Assembly: GCA_005883295.1 (NCBI GenBank)
Contig: VAWV01000029.1
Span: 1 to 8,315 of the forward strand
Source: Actinomycetota bacterium
Lineage (GTDB): Bacteria; Actinomycetota; Thermoleophilia; Solirubrobacterales; Thermoleophilaceae
Direction: 5' to 3'
DNA length: 8,315 bases
The notes under the pieces are model-generated. The model did not search any database. It was not told where the DNA came from and saw nothing but the letters and a program-made list of their open reading frames with translations. A program made the position numbers and the translations under genes. Shown here piece by piece: positions 1 to 6,066 of this stretch (the first letter of the stretch is position 1; the number at the start of each line of letters is the position of its first letter).

Positions 1-603
1 CGCCGGCATAGGGATGTCGACCAGGAGGATGCTGTGCTGCGTACCGCCCGCGATCGTGCCCGCAAGACCGCTCGCCCACAAGGCGAGGTCGTTGGGGTAG
101 CGCGCGAGGCCCGCGGTGATCGACGAGAGGTCGGCGCCGTTTCCACTCGGCGCCGGCGCCACCCCTCCGTACACGAGCGGACCGGTCACGCCGCCCGCCG
201 GCGTCTCCTGGGAGCGCGGGTAGTAGGCGGCGACCTTCACGCGTCCGGGCGACGAGCCTTCGAGCACGTCCAGCCCGAACCGTTGCGCGTGCCAGCGCTC
301 GGTCTCGTACACGTCGCACGGACGCAGCTCCAGCCCGGCCTTCACGAACTCGCGCTCGAGCCACGCGATGTATCGGTTGTGGCTCTCGGTCCCGGTGAGG
401 CGCGGACCGAAGTCCACCATCCGCTTGAAGTCCGCGTGGACCTGTGCGGGAGAGGGAAGCGGTGTCGGCTTCCCGAGCGACGGGCGCAGGGCGGAGCGCG
501 CGAGCGACGCCGGGCTCGCGGCGAGGACCGACAGGCCCGCGGCCGCCGCTCCTCCGCTCCTCAGCATCTGCCGCCGCGTCAGCTGCGTCTCGAATCCCTG
601 CAC
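1..603 (-). CDS. Tat-exported M28-peptidase-like protein, N-terminal part (C-terminus off the left edge)
   Basis: An open minus-strand frame of 201 codons runs to the window edge without a stop. The chosen start is GTG at 603, preceded by GGGGAGAGG a few bases upstream. It places a twin-arginine signal at the N-terminus: T9-R10-R11-Q-M-L, then an Ala/Gly-rich hydrophobic stretch (about 17-35) ending near SLA. The first ATG (codon 13) would cut off the arginine pair, so GTG is preferred. Residues around 'FGPRLTGTES' and the following helix resemble the region ahead of the catalytic domain in M28-type zinc exopeptidases. The later 'GVTGPLVYGG' and 'ILLVDIP' resemble a PA domain inserted in such enzymes. 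None of the metal ligands would lie in this part, so peptidase activity is inferred. The folded protein should be exported by Tat, to the cell surface or outside. It diverges from the VOC gene at 663. Confidence 0.75.
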   Translation of the reverse strand, partial: MQGFETQLTRRQMLRSGGAAAAGLSVLAASPASLARSALRPSLGKPTPLPSPAQVHADFKRMVDFGPRLTGTESHNRYIAWLEREFVKAGLELRPCDVYETERWHAQRFGLDVLEGSSPGRVKVAAYYPRSQETPAGGVTGPLVYGGVAPAPSGNGADLSSITAGLARYPNDLALWASGLAGTIAGGTQHSILLVDIPMPA

Positions 604-662
604 GCTGCCTCTCCCCTGCCTCCACGCCGGACTGTATGACCTGGGCGTAGGGTGCGTCGCAC

Positions 663-1100
663 ATGTCGGGTGCGGGCGCGACGCTCAACCAGCTGAACCT
701 GGCGGTCCGGGACATGCATGCAGCCGTCGCGTTCTACCGGCGGCTGGGGGTTGACCTGAAGACGGTCGGCGACGGGCGCCACGCCGCGGCCCAGCTGGCG
801 AACGGAATGCTGCTCGAGCTCGACACCACGGACTTTGTTCCCGAGTGGGACGCGGGCTTCGCCGGCTCGACAGGCGGCACGACCGTGCTGGGTTTCTCAC
901 TCGCCAGCCCGGAGGCCGTCGACGAGATGTACGCGGAGCTGACGGGCGCTGGCTACCGCGGCCACCAGCCGCCCTACGACGCCTTCTGGGGCGCGCGCTA
1001 CGCGATTGTCGACGACCCGGACGGCAACCCGGTGGGGCTCATGAGCCCGATCGAGGAGGAGCTCAAGTACTGGCCGCCGCGACCTCCGGGGACCGCTTGA
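663..1100 (+). CDS. VOC-family (glyoxalase/bleomycin-resistance fold) protein
   Basis: A 145-residue protein with the two beta-alpha-beta-beta-beta halves of the vicinal oxygen chelate fold. The first half is about residues 9-54, with 'LNLAVRDMHAAVAFYRRLG' as strand plus helix and 'LLELD' as a later strand. The second is about residues 74-128, ending in the typical 'DDPDGNPVGLMSP'. Family members bind a metal or small molecule and include glyoxalases, dioxygenases and antibiotic-sequestering proteins. The substrate here cannot be read from sequence, and the usual first metal-ligand position is Asn rather than His, so catalysis is uncertain. The ATG at 663 has only a weak AGGG about 11 bases upstream. 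The last 38 bp overlap the 3' end of the convergent tetR-like gene. A cytosolic location is expected because no signal peptide is present. Confidence 0.88.
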   Translation: MSGAGATLNQLNLAVRDMHAAVAFYRRLGVDLKTVGDGRHAAAQLANGMLLELDTTDFVPEWDAGFAGSTGGTTVLGFSLASPEAVDEMYAELTGAGYRGHQPPYDAFWGARYAIVDDPDGNPVGLMSPIEEELKYWPPRPPGTA

Positions 1101-1701
1101 GCGTGTCCAGCCCGGCGAAGAGGAGCGTGAGCATCGTCCCGTAGAGGTCGTCCGGGACCTCCTCGCCCTCGAGCAGCTTCTCGAGCGCCACGCCGTTGGC
1201 CATCGCGCAGGTCATGAGCGCGATCTGGTCGTACGGAAGGGCCGACTCGAACCCGGCCGCCTCCGCCCGCGCACGGAGCGCCGCGGCGATGCGATCGCGC
1301 ATCGAGCGGTAGCGGGTGACCAGCTCCTCGCGGAACTCGTCGTTCCGGGCGGCGTAGGCGCTGAACTCGAAGAAGAGCCGCTGCCACTCGCGGTCGGCGA
1401 CGATCATCTGCGTGAAGTCGTCGCCCGCGCGCTGCGCCTTCTCGGCGGTGGTGCCCTCGCCCGCAATCACGCGCTCGATCTCCTCGATCCGCTCGGAGAA
1501 GCGCTCGTCGAGCATCGCCAGGAAGAGCTCCTCCTTGCTCTTGAAGTTGGCGTAGAAGGCGCCCTTGGTGAAGCCGGCGTCCTCGGCCACCTCGTCGATC
1601 GAGGCCTGCTGCAGACCGCGGCGCGTGAACACCCTGGCGGCGGACTGCATGAGGCATTCGCGCGTGTGGGCCTGCTTCTCCTTGCGCGTGAGCCTGGGCA
1701 T
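1063..1701 (-). CDS. TetR/AcrR-family transcriptional regulator
   Basis: A 212-residue protein, normal for the family. The N-terminal DNA-binding domain is clear: helix 1 'RECLMQSAARVFTRRG' (about 14-29), then the helix-turn-helix 'SIDEVAEDAGFTKGAFYANF' (about 34-53) with 'KSKEELF' after it. Residues after about 65 form the variable helical ligand-binding and dimerisation part, so the inducer is unknown. The ATG at 1701 has a near-perfect GGAGGTGA site 9 bases upstream, inside the end of the cyclase gene. The cyclase stop and this start share TGATG, so the two are probably translationally coupled. An earlier start at 1803 is open in this frame but is rejected: it lies in cyclase coding sequence and has no family similarity. 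TetR proteins usually repress their own or adjacent operons. Its operator is not identified; the 2897-2971 promoter region is one candidate location. Confidence 0.93.
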   Translation of the reverse strand: MPRLTRKEKQAHTRECLMQSAARVFTRRGLQQASIDEVAEDAGFTKGAFYANFKSKEELFLAMLDERFSERIEEIERVIAGEGTTAEKAQRAGDDFTQMIVADREWQRLFFEFSAYAARNDEFREELVTRYRSMRDRIAAALRARAEAAGFESALPYDQIALMTCAMANGVALEKLLEGEEVPDDLYGTMLTLLFAGLDTLKRSPEVAAAST

Positions 1702-2300
1702 CAGCCGGTCACCTCCGAATGCCGCAGCGAGAGGGCCTGTGCGGGCCGGCGGGTGACGAGCTTGGCGAGCTTCCGGAGGGATCGCCGACGCGAGTGTGAG
1801 CACTGCGTTGCGGAGGCGGATCGCGCGGCAACCGGCTCGGGGACGTTCTTGAGCCAGTGAAGCTGGCGCTCACCGAACTCCACCCAGCGGGCGGCGCCGG
1901 CGGCCTCGCGGGTCGTGTCGCTCACGAGCACGTCGCCGCCGCCCGCCGCCGAGCACAGACGCGACGCCACGTTCACCCCGCTGCCATACCAGTCGCCGTC
2001 GCGGGAGACGGCCGAGCCCGTGTGGACGCCGATCCGGACCGGCGGGAAGTCGCCGGCCTCGCCCAGCTCGTGGCAGATCCGCAGCGCGAGCGCGATCGCC
2101 TGCCGGGGTTCGTCGCAGCGGACCATCATCGCGTCGCCGATCGTCTTGATCTCCTCGCCGCAGTGGTCGGGCAGCAGGGCGCGCACGTGCGAGTAGAAGC
2201 GGATGGCCACCTCAGCCGCATTCTCGTCGCCCTGCTCGGCGGTGAGCGCGGTAAAGCCGACGAGGTCCATGAAGAGGAAGGTCTGGTGCCCGTTCTGCAC
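1701..2300 (-). CDS. Class III adenylate/guanylate cyclase, stand-alone catalytic domain
   Basis: About 199 residues, nearly all one class III cyclase homology domain. All six signature positions are present (numbered from GTG 2300): metal-binding Asp12 (in FLFMDLVGFT) and Asp56 (in KTIGDAMM), base-selecting Lys52 and Asp103 (in DWYGSG), and transition-state Asn110 and Arg114 (in VNVASRL). Lys plus Asp at the selecting positions favours ATP, so cAMP is the likely product. No sensor, HAMP or membrane segment is present, and a basic tail (SRRRSLRKLAK) follows. Class III enzymes act as dimers. The start is uncertain. GTG 2300 has GAGG 6 bases upstream. GTG 2312 is possible. GTG 2354 would overlap the DUF1697 stop as GTGA, but codons 2354-2313 use T at many third positions, unlike the rest. 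The stop overlaps the tetR start. Confidence 0.88.
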   Translation of the reverse strand: MQNGHQTFLFMDLVGFTALTAEQGDENAAEVAIRFYSHVRALLPDHCGEEIKTIGDAMMVRCDEPRQAIALALRICHELGEAGDFPPVRIGVHTGSAVSRDGDWYGSGVNVASRLCSAAGGGDVLVSDTTREAAGAARWVEFGERQLHWLKNVPEPVAARSASATQCSHSRRRSLRKLAKLVTRRPAQALSLRHSEVTG

Positions 2301-2350
2301 GCCGTGCCTCACATACCGCTCGGGATTCAGATACCGAACAGTATGCCAGA

Positions 2351-2896
2351 TCACTCGGCGAAGTGCTTGCGGGCGATCTCCTCGAGCACGTTCTTGGTCC
2401 GGAACGTCATCGGGCCGAGCACCTTGGCGAGCCGGTTTCGGTCGAGCTCGGACTCGGCGAACCCGCCGCTCGGGAGCCAGTAAAGCTCGCGGTCGCCGAA
2501 CGCCAGCCGGTCGTCGTCGGTGGCGAACGCGAGAACCTCGCTGCGCGCGGCGGTGGTGGGCCGGTCGAGGAGCAGCGCGAGCTGCAGCCTGCCGTGCGAG
2601 CCACGGACGTGAGCCGGGTCGAACGGCTCGTGCTCCGCGATGCCGCGGACCTCGTCCGCGGTCCGGAGGAACGTCACCACCTCGTAGCCGAGCTCGCGCG
2701 AGAGACCCTCGTCGATGCGCTTGGTGAGCGCGGCCGGCGAGCTGCGCCCGCCGGCGGCGAAGATCACGTTCCCGCTCGCCCGCCAGACCGACACCTCGTT
2801 GAAGCCGATCGCCTCGAAGCTCGTGCGGAGGTCGTCGTTGGTTATGCGGCGCCCGCCGATGTTGATCGCCCTGAGGAACGCCGCGTACTTCGGCAT
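2351..2896 (-). CDS. DUF1697 family protein
   Basis: 181 residues, full length for the family. The N-terminal hallmark 'YAAFLRAINIGG' (4-15) is followed by 'LRTSFEAIGFNEVSVWRASGNVIF' elements (23-46), including the conserved S-G-N turn, and a C-terminal 'MTFRTKNVLEEIARK' (163-177) matching the position of the family's TxRNxxT segment. DUF1697 proteins are small cytosolic proteins of unknown biochemical function, common in actinobacteria and firmicutes, so no role is assigned. The ATG at 2896 has AAGGTG about 5 bases upstream, inside a CCTTAAGG palindrome (2904-2911). It is the first gene of the minus-strand operon with the cyclase and TetR genes and diverges from clpP across 75 bp. No signal peptide or membrane segment is present. 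Confidence 0.92.
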   Translation of the reverse strand: MPKYAAFLRAINIGGRRITNDDLRTSFEAIGFNEVSVWRASGNVIFAAGGRSSPAALTKRIDEGLSRELGYEVVTFLRTADEVRGIAEHEPFDPAHVRGSHGRLQLALLLDRPTTAARSEVLAFATDDDRLAFGDRELYWLPSGGFAESELDRNRLAKVLGPMTFRTKNVLEEIARKHFAE

Positions 2897-2903
2897 CCGG
2901 GCA

Positions 2904-2911
2904 CCTTAAGG
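2904..2911. promoter_or_regulatory. CCTTAAGG palindrome holding the DUF1697 ribosome binding site
   Basis: A perfect 8-bp palindrome. Read on the minus strand it supplies AAGG(TG) a few bases before the DUF1697 ATG. It could just be the Shine-Dalgarno sequence; any operator role is speculative. Confidence 0.4.
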
Positions 2912-2919
2912 GCGGCCGC

Positions 2920-2947
2920 TTGCAACAGCGAGCCCGGGTCGTATGCT
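2920..2947 (+). promoter_or_regulatory. Sigma-70-type promoter of clpP
   Basis: TTGCAA (2920-2925), a 16-base spacer, then TATGCT (2942-2947, fits TAnnnT). Transcription would begin near 2954, giving a leader of about 18 bases that contains the GGAGG ribosome site (2959-2963) 8 bases before the GTG start at 2972. This is the best housekeeping-type promoter in the window. The divergent promoter for the DUF1697 operon must lie in the same 75 bp but is not clear. Confidence 0.6.
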
Positions 2948-2971
2948 GAGGAAAACGAGGAGGGCTGAGTA

Positions 2972-3577
2972 GTGCCGATGGTCCCGATGGTCGTTCAGCA
3001 GGACGCACGCGGTGAGCGCGCGTTCGACATCTACTCGCGCCTCCTCAGCGAACGCGTGATCTTCATCGGCACGCCGATCGACGACCAGATCGCCAACCTC
3101 GTGGTCGCCCAGCTCCTCCACCTCGAGTCGGAGGACCCCGAGAAGGACATCTCGCTCTACGTCAACTCGCCCGGCGGTCAGGTCTACGCAGGGCTCGCGA
3201 TCTACGACACGATGCAGTTCATCAAGCCGGACGTGCAGACGACCTGCGTCGGGATCGCGATGTCGATGGGCGCGCTGATCCTCACCGGCGGGACCACCGG
3301 GAAGCGGTTCGCGCTCCCCAACAGCCGGATCCTCATCCACCAGCCCTCCGGCGGATTCGAGGGCCCGGCGGCGGACATCGAGATCCACGCGCGCGAGGTC
3401 CTCGACCTCCGGCACCGGCTCGACGAGATCTACGCCAAGCACACCGGGAAGCCGCTCGAGCAGGTCCGCGCCGACATGGAGCGCGACCGCTACATGTCGC
3501 CGGAGCAGGCGGTCGAGTACGGGCTGATCGACTCCGTGTTCGAGTCGCGCGCGGGCAGCAACGGCTCCCGTCGGTGA
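2972..3577 (+). CDS. clpP: ATP-dependent Clp protease proteolytic subunit
   Basis: 201 residues, normal for ClpP. The catalytic triad is intact: Ser98 (in GIAMSMGA), His123 (in RILIHQP) and Asp172 (in ERDRYM), at the usual mature numbering. Other hallmarks are 'DIYSRLLSERVIF' near the N-terminus, 'YVNSPGG' at the oxyanion region (63-69) and 'EYGLIDSVF' near the end. ClpP forms two stacked heptamer rings that degrade proteins fed in by an AAA+ partner such as ClpX or ClpC. No partner gene lies next to it here, and no second clpP, although actinobacteria often encode clpP1-clpP2 together. The start is GTG 2972 with GGAGG 8 bases upstream; two later in-frame ATGs (2978, 2987) are worse placed. 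The stop overlaps the next gene as GTGA. Confidence 0.97.
   Translation: MPMVPMVVQQDARGERAFDIYSRLLSERVIFIGTPIDDQIANLVVAQLLHLESEDPEKDISLYVNSPGGQVYAGLAIYDTMQFIKPDVQTTCVGIAMSMGALILTGGTTGKRFALPNSRILIHQPSGGFEGPAADIEIHAREVLDLRHRLDEIYAKHTGKPLEQVRADMERDRYMSPEQAVEYGLIDSVFESRAGSNGSRR
2975..2992 (+). repeat. Perfect 9-bp tandem duplication at the clpP N-terminus
   Basis: CCGATGGTC occurs twice back to back (2975-2983 and 2984-2992), encoding the 'PMVPMV' start of ClpP and creating two in-frame ATG codons after the GTG start. It is in frame and does not disturb the protein core. Confidence 0.8.
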
Positions 3578-4122
3578 ACATCACGGTCATCGGCCGGGGT
3601 AGCGTCGGTGGCGGCCTCGCCGCGCGCTGGGAGCGTGCGGGCCACACCGTGAGCACCCTCGGACGCGACGGCGGCGACGGCTCGGACGCCGACGTGGTGG
3701 TGGTGGCGGTGCCGTCCGCCTCGATCGACGACGCGCTCGGGAGAGTGGCCGGGATCGGGGGCAAGCCGACGATCGACGCCACGAACACCCTCGGCGAGCG
3801 GAGCGGAGAGCACGAGTCGCTCGCCCACCAGGTCAAGTCGATCGTCGGGGGGCCGACCGCGAAGTCCTTCAACCTCAACTTCGCCAGGGTCTACGACGCG
3901 ATCGACGACCAGAGAGCGCGGCCCAGCAACCTCTACGCGGCGGAGGACGAGGCGCGGGAGGTGACCGAGCAGCTCATCCGGGACGCGGGCTACGACCCGG
4001 TCTACGCGGGCGGGCTGGAGAACGCCCGCCTGCTCGAGGACTCGCTCCAGCTTCTCTTCTCCGTCAGCCAGGCGGGGCTGGGCCCGTTCCTCTACCGGAT
4101 GGCGACGCCCGGAGGGCTCTAG
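3574..4122 (+). CDS. Rossmann-fold NAD(P)-binding protein, F420/NADP oxidoreductase-like
   Basis: 182 residues. The N-terminus is a classic dinucleotide-binding fold: 'MNITVIGRGSVGGGLA' (1-16) with GxGxxG, then 'VVVVAVPSASIDDAL' (41-55) and 'PTIDATNTLG' (65-74). 'GPTAKSFNLNFARVYD' (93-108) resembles the segment after the nucleotide domain in NADPH-dependent F420 reductase-like proteins and related imine or ketopantoate reductases (Pfam F420_oxidored-like). The C-terminus is helical and short. It probably uses NADP(H) or NAD(H), but the substrate, and whether F420 is involved, cannot be told. The GTG start at 3574 overlaps the clpP stop (GTGA), so translation is likely coupled to clpP. The TAG stop lies in a CTAG shared with the convergent MFS gene. 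No signal peptide is present. Confidence 0.85.
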   Translation: MNITVIGRGSVGGGLAARWERAGHTVSTLGRDGGDGSDADVVVVAVPSASIDDALGRVAGIGGKPTIDATNTLGERSGEHESLAHQVKSIVGGPTAKSFNLNFARVYDAIDDQRARPSNLYAAEDEAREVTEQLIRDAGYDPVYAGGLENARLLEDSLQLLFSVSQAGLGPFLYRMATPGGL

Positions 4123-5585
4123 CAGGCCTCCGACCACGCCGGCTCGGCGCCCGCGGGCGCCTCCTCGTGCGCGACGCGCTCGCCGCGCTCGAGGACCGTG
4201 ACCGCGACGGCGATCCCCGCCACAACCAGAGCTGCCCCGATGACGAACGCGAGGTGGTAGCCGCTCGTGAGCGCCACTGCCGAGGCCTTACCGCTCTGGA
4301 TCAGGTCGTGGCTGCGGGTGGTGGCGAGCGTCGCCAGCACCGCCAGGCCCAGCGCGCCGCCCACCTGGGCGGTGGTGTTCACCAGTCCGGACGCCAGCCC
4401 CGCGTCCTCGCGCGTTGCCCCCGACATGGCGAGGTTCATCAGCGCGGGGAACGAGACGCCGATGCCGAGCCCGAGCAGGAGCATCACGGGGAGGACGTCG
4501 CGCGCGTAGCTGCCGTCGACCGGGGCCCGCGTGAACAGGGCGAGCCCCGCCGCGATCAGGACCATGCCCGGCAGCAGCGTGGTGCGCGCGCCGAAGCGCA
4601 TGATCAGCCGCTCTGAGTAGCGCAGCGACAGGATGCCCATGACGATCGTCGCCGGCAGGAAGGCGAGCCCGATGTGCAGTGCGTCGTAGCCCAGGACCCG
4701 CTGGAGGTACAGCGCGCCCATGAAGAACATCCCGAACATGCCGGCCACGAGCAGCGCCTGCATCGCGTTGGCGCCGCTCACGTTGCGGGAACGGAAGATG
4801 CGCAGCGGGATCAGCGGGTTGCGCGCGGTCGCCTCACGGACGACGAACGCCACGAGCAGGGCGAGAGCCCCGGCGCCGAACGCCAGGGTGCGGCCCGAGC
4901 TCCAGCCGTAGTCGGCCGCCGGCTTGACGATCGTGTAGACGCCCAGCATCAGGGAACTGGTGATCAGGACCGCACCCGGCACGTCGGCCCCGCCGCCGAA
5001 GCCGATCCCGATGTCGCGCTCAAGCAGCCGCGAGGCGAGCACGCCCGTCGCGATGCCGATCGGGATGTTGATGAAGAAGATCCAGTGCCAGTTGATCGAC
5101 TGGGTGAGGATGCCGCCGGCCAGCAGCCCGACCGAGCCGCCGGCGGAGGCCACGAAGCCGTACACGCCGATCGCCTTCGCCTGCTCCCGCGGCTCCGGGA
5201 ACATCGTGACGATCATTCCGAGGATCACGGCGGAGGTCATCGCCCCGCCGACGCCCTGCACGAAGCGCGCCGCCACCAGCACACCCTGGCTCTCCGACAG
5301 CCCGCAGAGGAGCGAGGCGACCGTGAAGATCCCGAGGCCGACCATGAAGACGCGCTTCCGCCCGAGGATGTCGCCGAAGCGGCCGGCCAGCAGGAGCAGG
5401 CCACCGAACGCGATCAGGTACGCGTTGACCACCCAGGCGAGGCTCGACTGGGAGAACCCGAGGTCGCTCTGGATCGAGGGGAGCGCGACGTTCACGACGG
5501 TCACGTCGAGGACGATCATCAGCATCCCCACGCAGAGCACGTAGAGGGCGATCCAGCGGGTTCTGTCGGTCTGGGGAGCGGTCAT
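4119..5585 (-). CDS. DHA2-type MFS multidrug exporter (14-TM class)
   Basis: 488 residues, a normal length for the DHA2 proton/drug antiporters. Family motifs are visible: motif D1 'LDVTVVNVALPSIQ' in the first helix (26-39), motif A in the loop after helix 2 ('GRFGDILGRKR', 68-78), motif B with Arg107 ('ARFVQGVGGA'), and a motif C-like Gly-rich helix 5 (143-158, GFVASAGG...LLAGG). Hydrophobic segments continue to about residue 465, followed by a charged tail. It should sit in the inner membrane and export a small molecule using proton influx; the substrate is unknown. The start is ATG 5585 with AGGAG 8 bases upstream. A longer frame up to 5942 is rejected as shadow sequence over the VOC gene. 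It follows the VOC gene by 55 bp on the same strand, probably one operon. Confidence 0.95.
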   Translation of the reverse strand: MTAPQTDRTRWIALYVLCVGMLMIVLDVTVVNVALPSIQSDLGFSQSSLAWVVNAYLIAFGGLLLLAGRFGDILGRKRVFMVGLGIFTVASLLCGLSESQGVLVAARFVQGVGGAMTSAVILGMIVTMFPEPREQAKAIGVYGFVASAGGSVGLLAGGILTQSINWHWIFFINIPIGIATGVLASRLLERDIGIGFGGGADVPGAVLITSSLMLGVYTIVKPAADYGWSSGRTLAFGAGALALLVAFVVREATARNPLIPLRIFRSRNVSGANAMQALLVAGMFGMFFMGALYLQRVLGYDALHIGLAFLPATIVMGILSLRYSERLIMRFGARTTLLPGMVLIAAGLALFTRAPVDGSYARDVLPVMLLLGLGIGVSFPALMNLAMSGATREDAGLASGLVNTTAQVGGALGLAVLATLATTRSHDLIQSGKASAVALTSGYHLAFVIGAALVVAGIAVAVTVLERGERVAHEEAPAGAEPAWSEAC

Positions 5586-5640
5586 GTTCGGGTCTCCTGG
5601 TCGATCGCTTTCCACCTGAGACCGGGCCCGGCGCCGAAAG

Positions 5641-6003
5641 TCATCGCTTCGGCTGCCAGAAGGCGATCTCGCCGCCGGACGGCGCCGCGACCACGCTGCG
5701 CCAGCCCGCCGGGCCCTCCCGCGGCCCCAGAAGGACCGACGCACCGAGCCGCCGCGCCCGGTCGGTCGCCGCGGCGATCTCACCGACCTCGACGTAAGGG
5801 AGCCAGAGGGGGTGCCGGGTGGAGCACTCCACGATACCGCCGCCCAGGCCCCTTCCGAGCTCGAGCGCGAGGTATGAGCCATTGCTGGCGCGGATCCGCT
5901 CGGGGCGCCATCCGCACAGCTCCTGGTAGAAGGCGCGCGCACTCCCGAGGTCCCCGGTATGGAGCTCCAGGTGGACGACGGATTGGGCGCGCGCGAAGGC
6001 CAT
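5641..6003 (-). CDS. Small VOC-family protein upstream of the MFS exporter
   Basis: 120 residues with both halves of a VOC/glyoxalase fold. The first begins 'VVHLELHTGDLGSARAFYQ' (9-27). The second begins 'LPYVEVGEIAAATDRARRLG' (68-87) and ends 'SVVAAPSGGEIAFWQPK' (103-119), where the 'P.G..i.fwqp' ending is typical of the glyoxalase-like subgroup. His11 and Glu13 on the first strand could be metal ligands. Such proteins may bind or modify small molecules. Beside an exporter a role in drug or metabolite resistance is plausible but inferred. The ATG at 6003 has AGGA only about 2 bases upstream, a poorly spaced ribosome site, so the start may differ slightly. It diverges from the sigma-factor gene and is probably cotranscribed with the MFS gene. 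Confidence 0.87.
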   Translation of the reverse strand: MAFARAQSVVHLELHTGDLGSARAFYQELCGWRPERIRASNGSYLALELGRGLGGGIVECSTRHPLWLPYVEVGEIAAATDRARRLGASVLLGPREGPAGWRSVVAAPSGGEIAFWQPKR

Positions 6004-6066
6004 CTTCCTGCCCAGTCAGACCCGCGCGCGCGCGAAAACTAATCGCGGCTGCTAAGGATGCAGCGC
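6004..6066. promoter_or_regulatory. Divergent intergenic region (VOC/MFS operon and sigma factor) with a (CG)6 tract
   Basis: This 63-bp gap must contain the starts of both divergent transcripts. It holds a 12-bp alternating CG run (6023-6034) and a short A+T-rich patch (AAAACTAAT, 6035-6043). On the minus strand TAGTTT (6042-6037) fits TAnnnT and could be the VOC/MFS -10. No convincing -35 is seen for either direction. CCGCG (6022-6026) and CGCGG (6044-6048) form short inverted arms around the A+T patch. AAGGA at 6054-6058 is the ribosome site for the sigma gene. Confidence 0.45.

Noticed and set aside
34..639. Plus-strand frame opposite the left-edge gene
   Set aside because: Arg/His-rich with no recognisable domain. 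The minus strand encodes a Tat signal and an M28-like region with a good ribosome site.
2355..3008. Upstream extension of the cyclase frame through the DUF1697 gene
   Set aside because: The sequence is Arg/Ala-rich shadow of DUF1697, with no second domain. The cyclase must start at or after the DUF1697 stop.
2906..3442. Minus-strand frame opposite clpP
   Set aside because: Val/Asp/Glu/Arg-rich mirror of clpP with no ribosome site or domain. clpP itself is certain.
5586..5942. N-terminal extension of the MFS exporter frame
   Set aside because: It overlaps the VOC gene on the same strand in another frame, has low-complexity Arg/Ser/Gly composition, and ATG 5585 has a good ribosome site directly before the first MFS helix.
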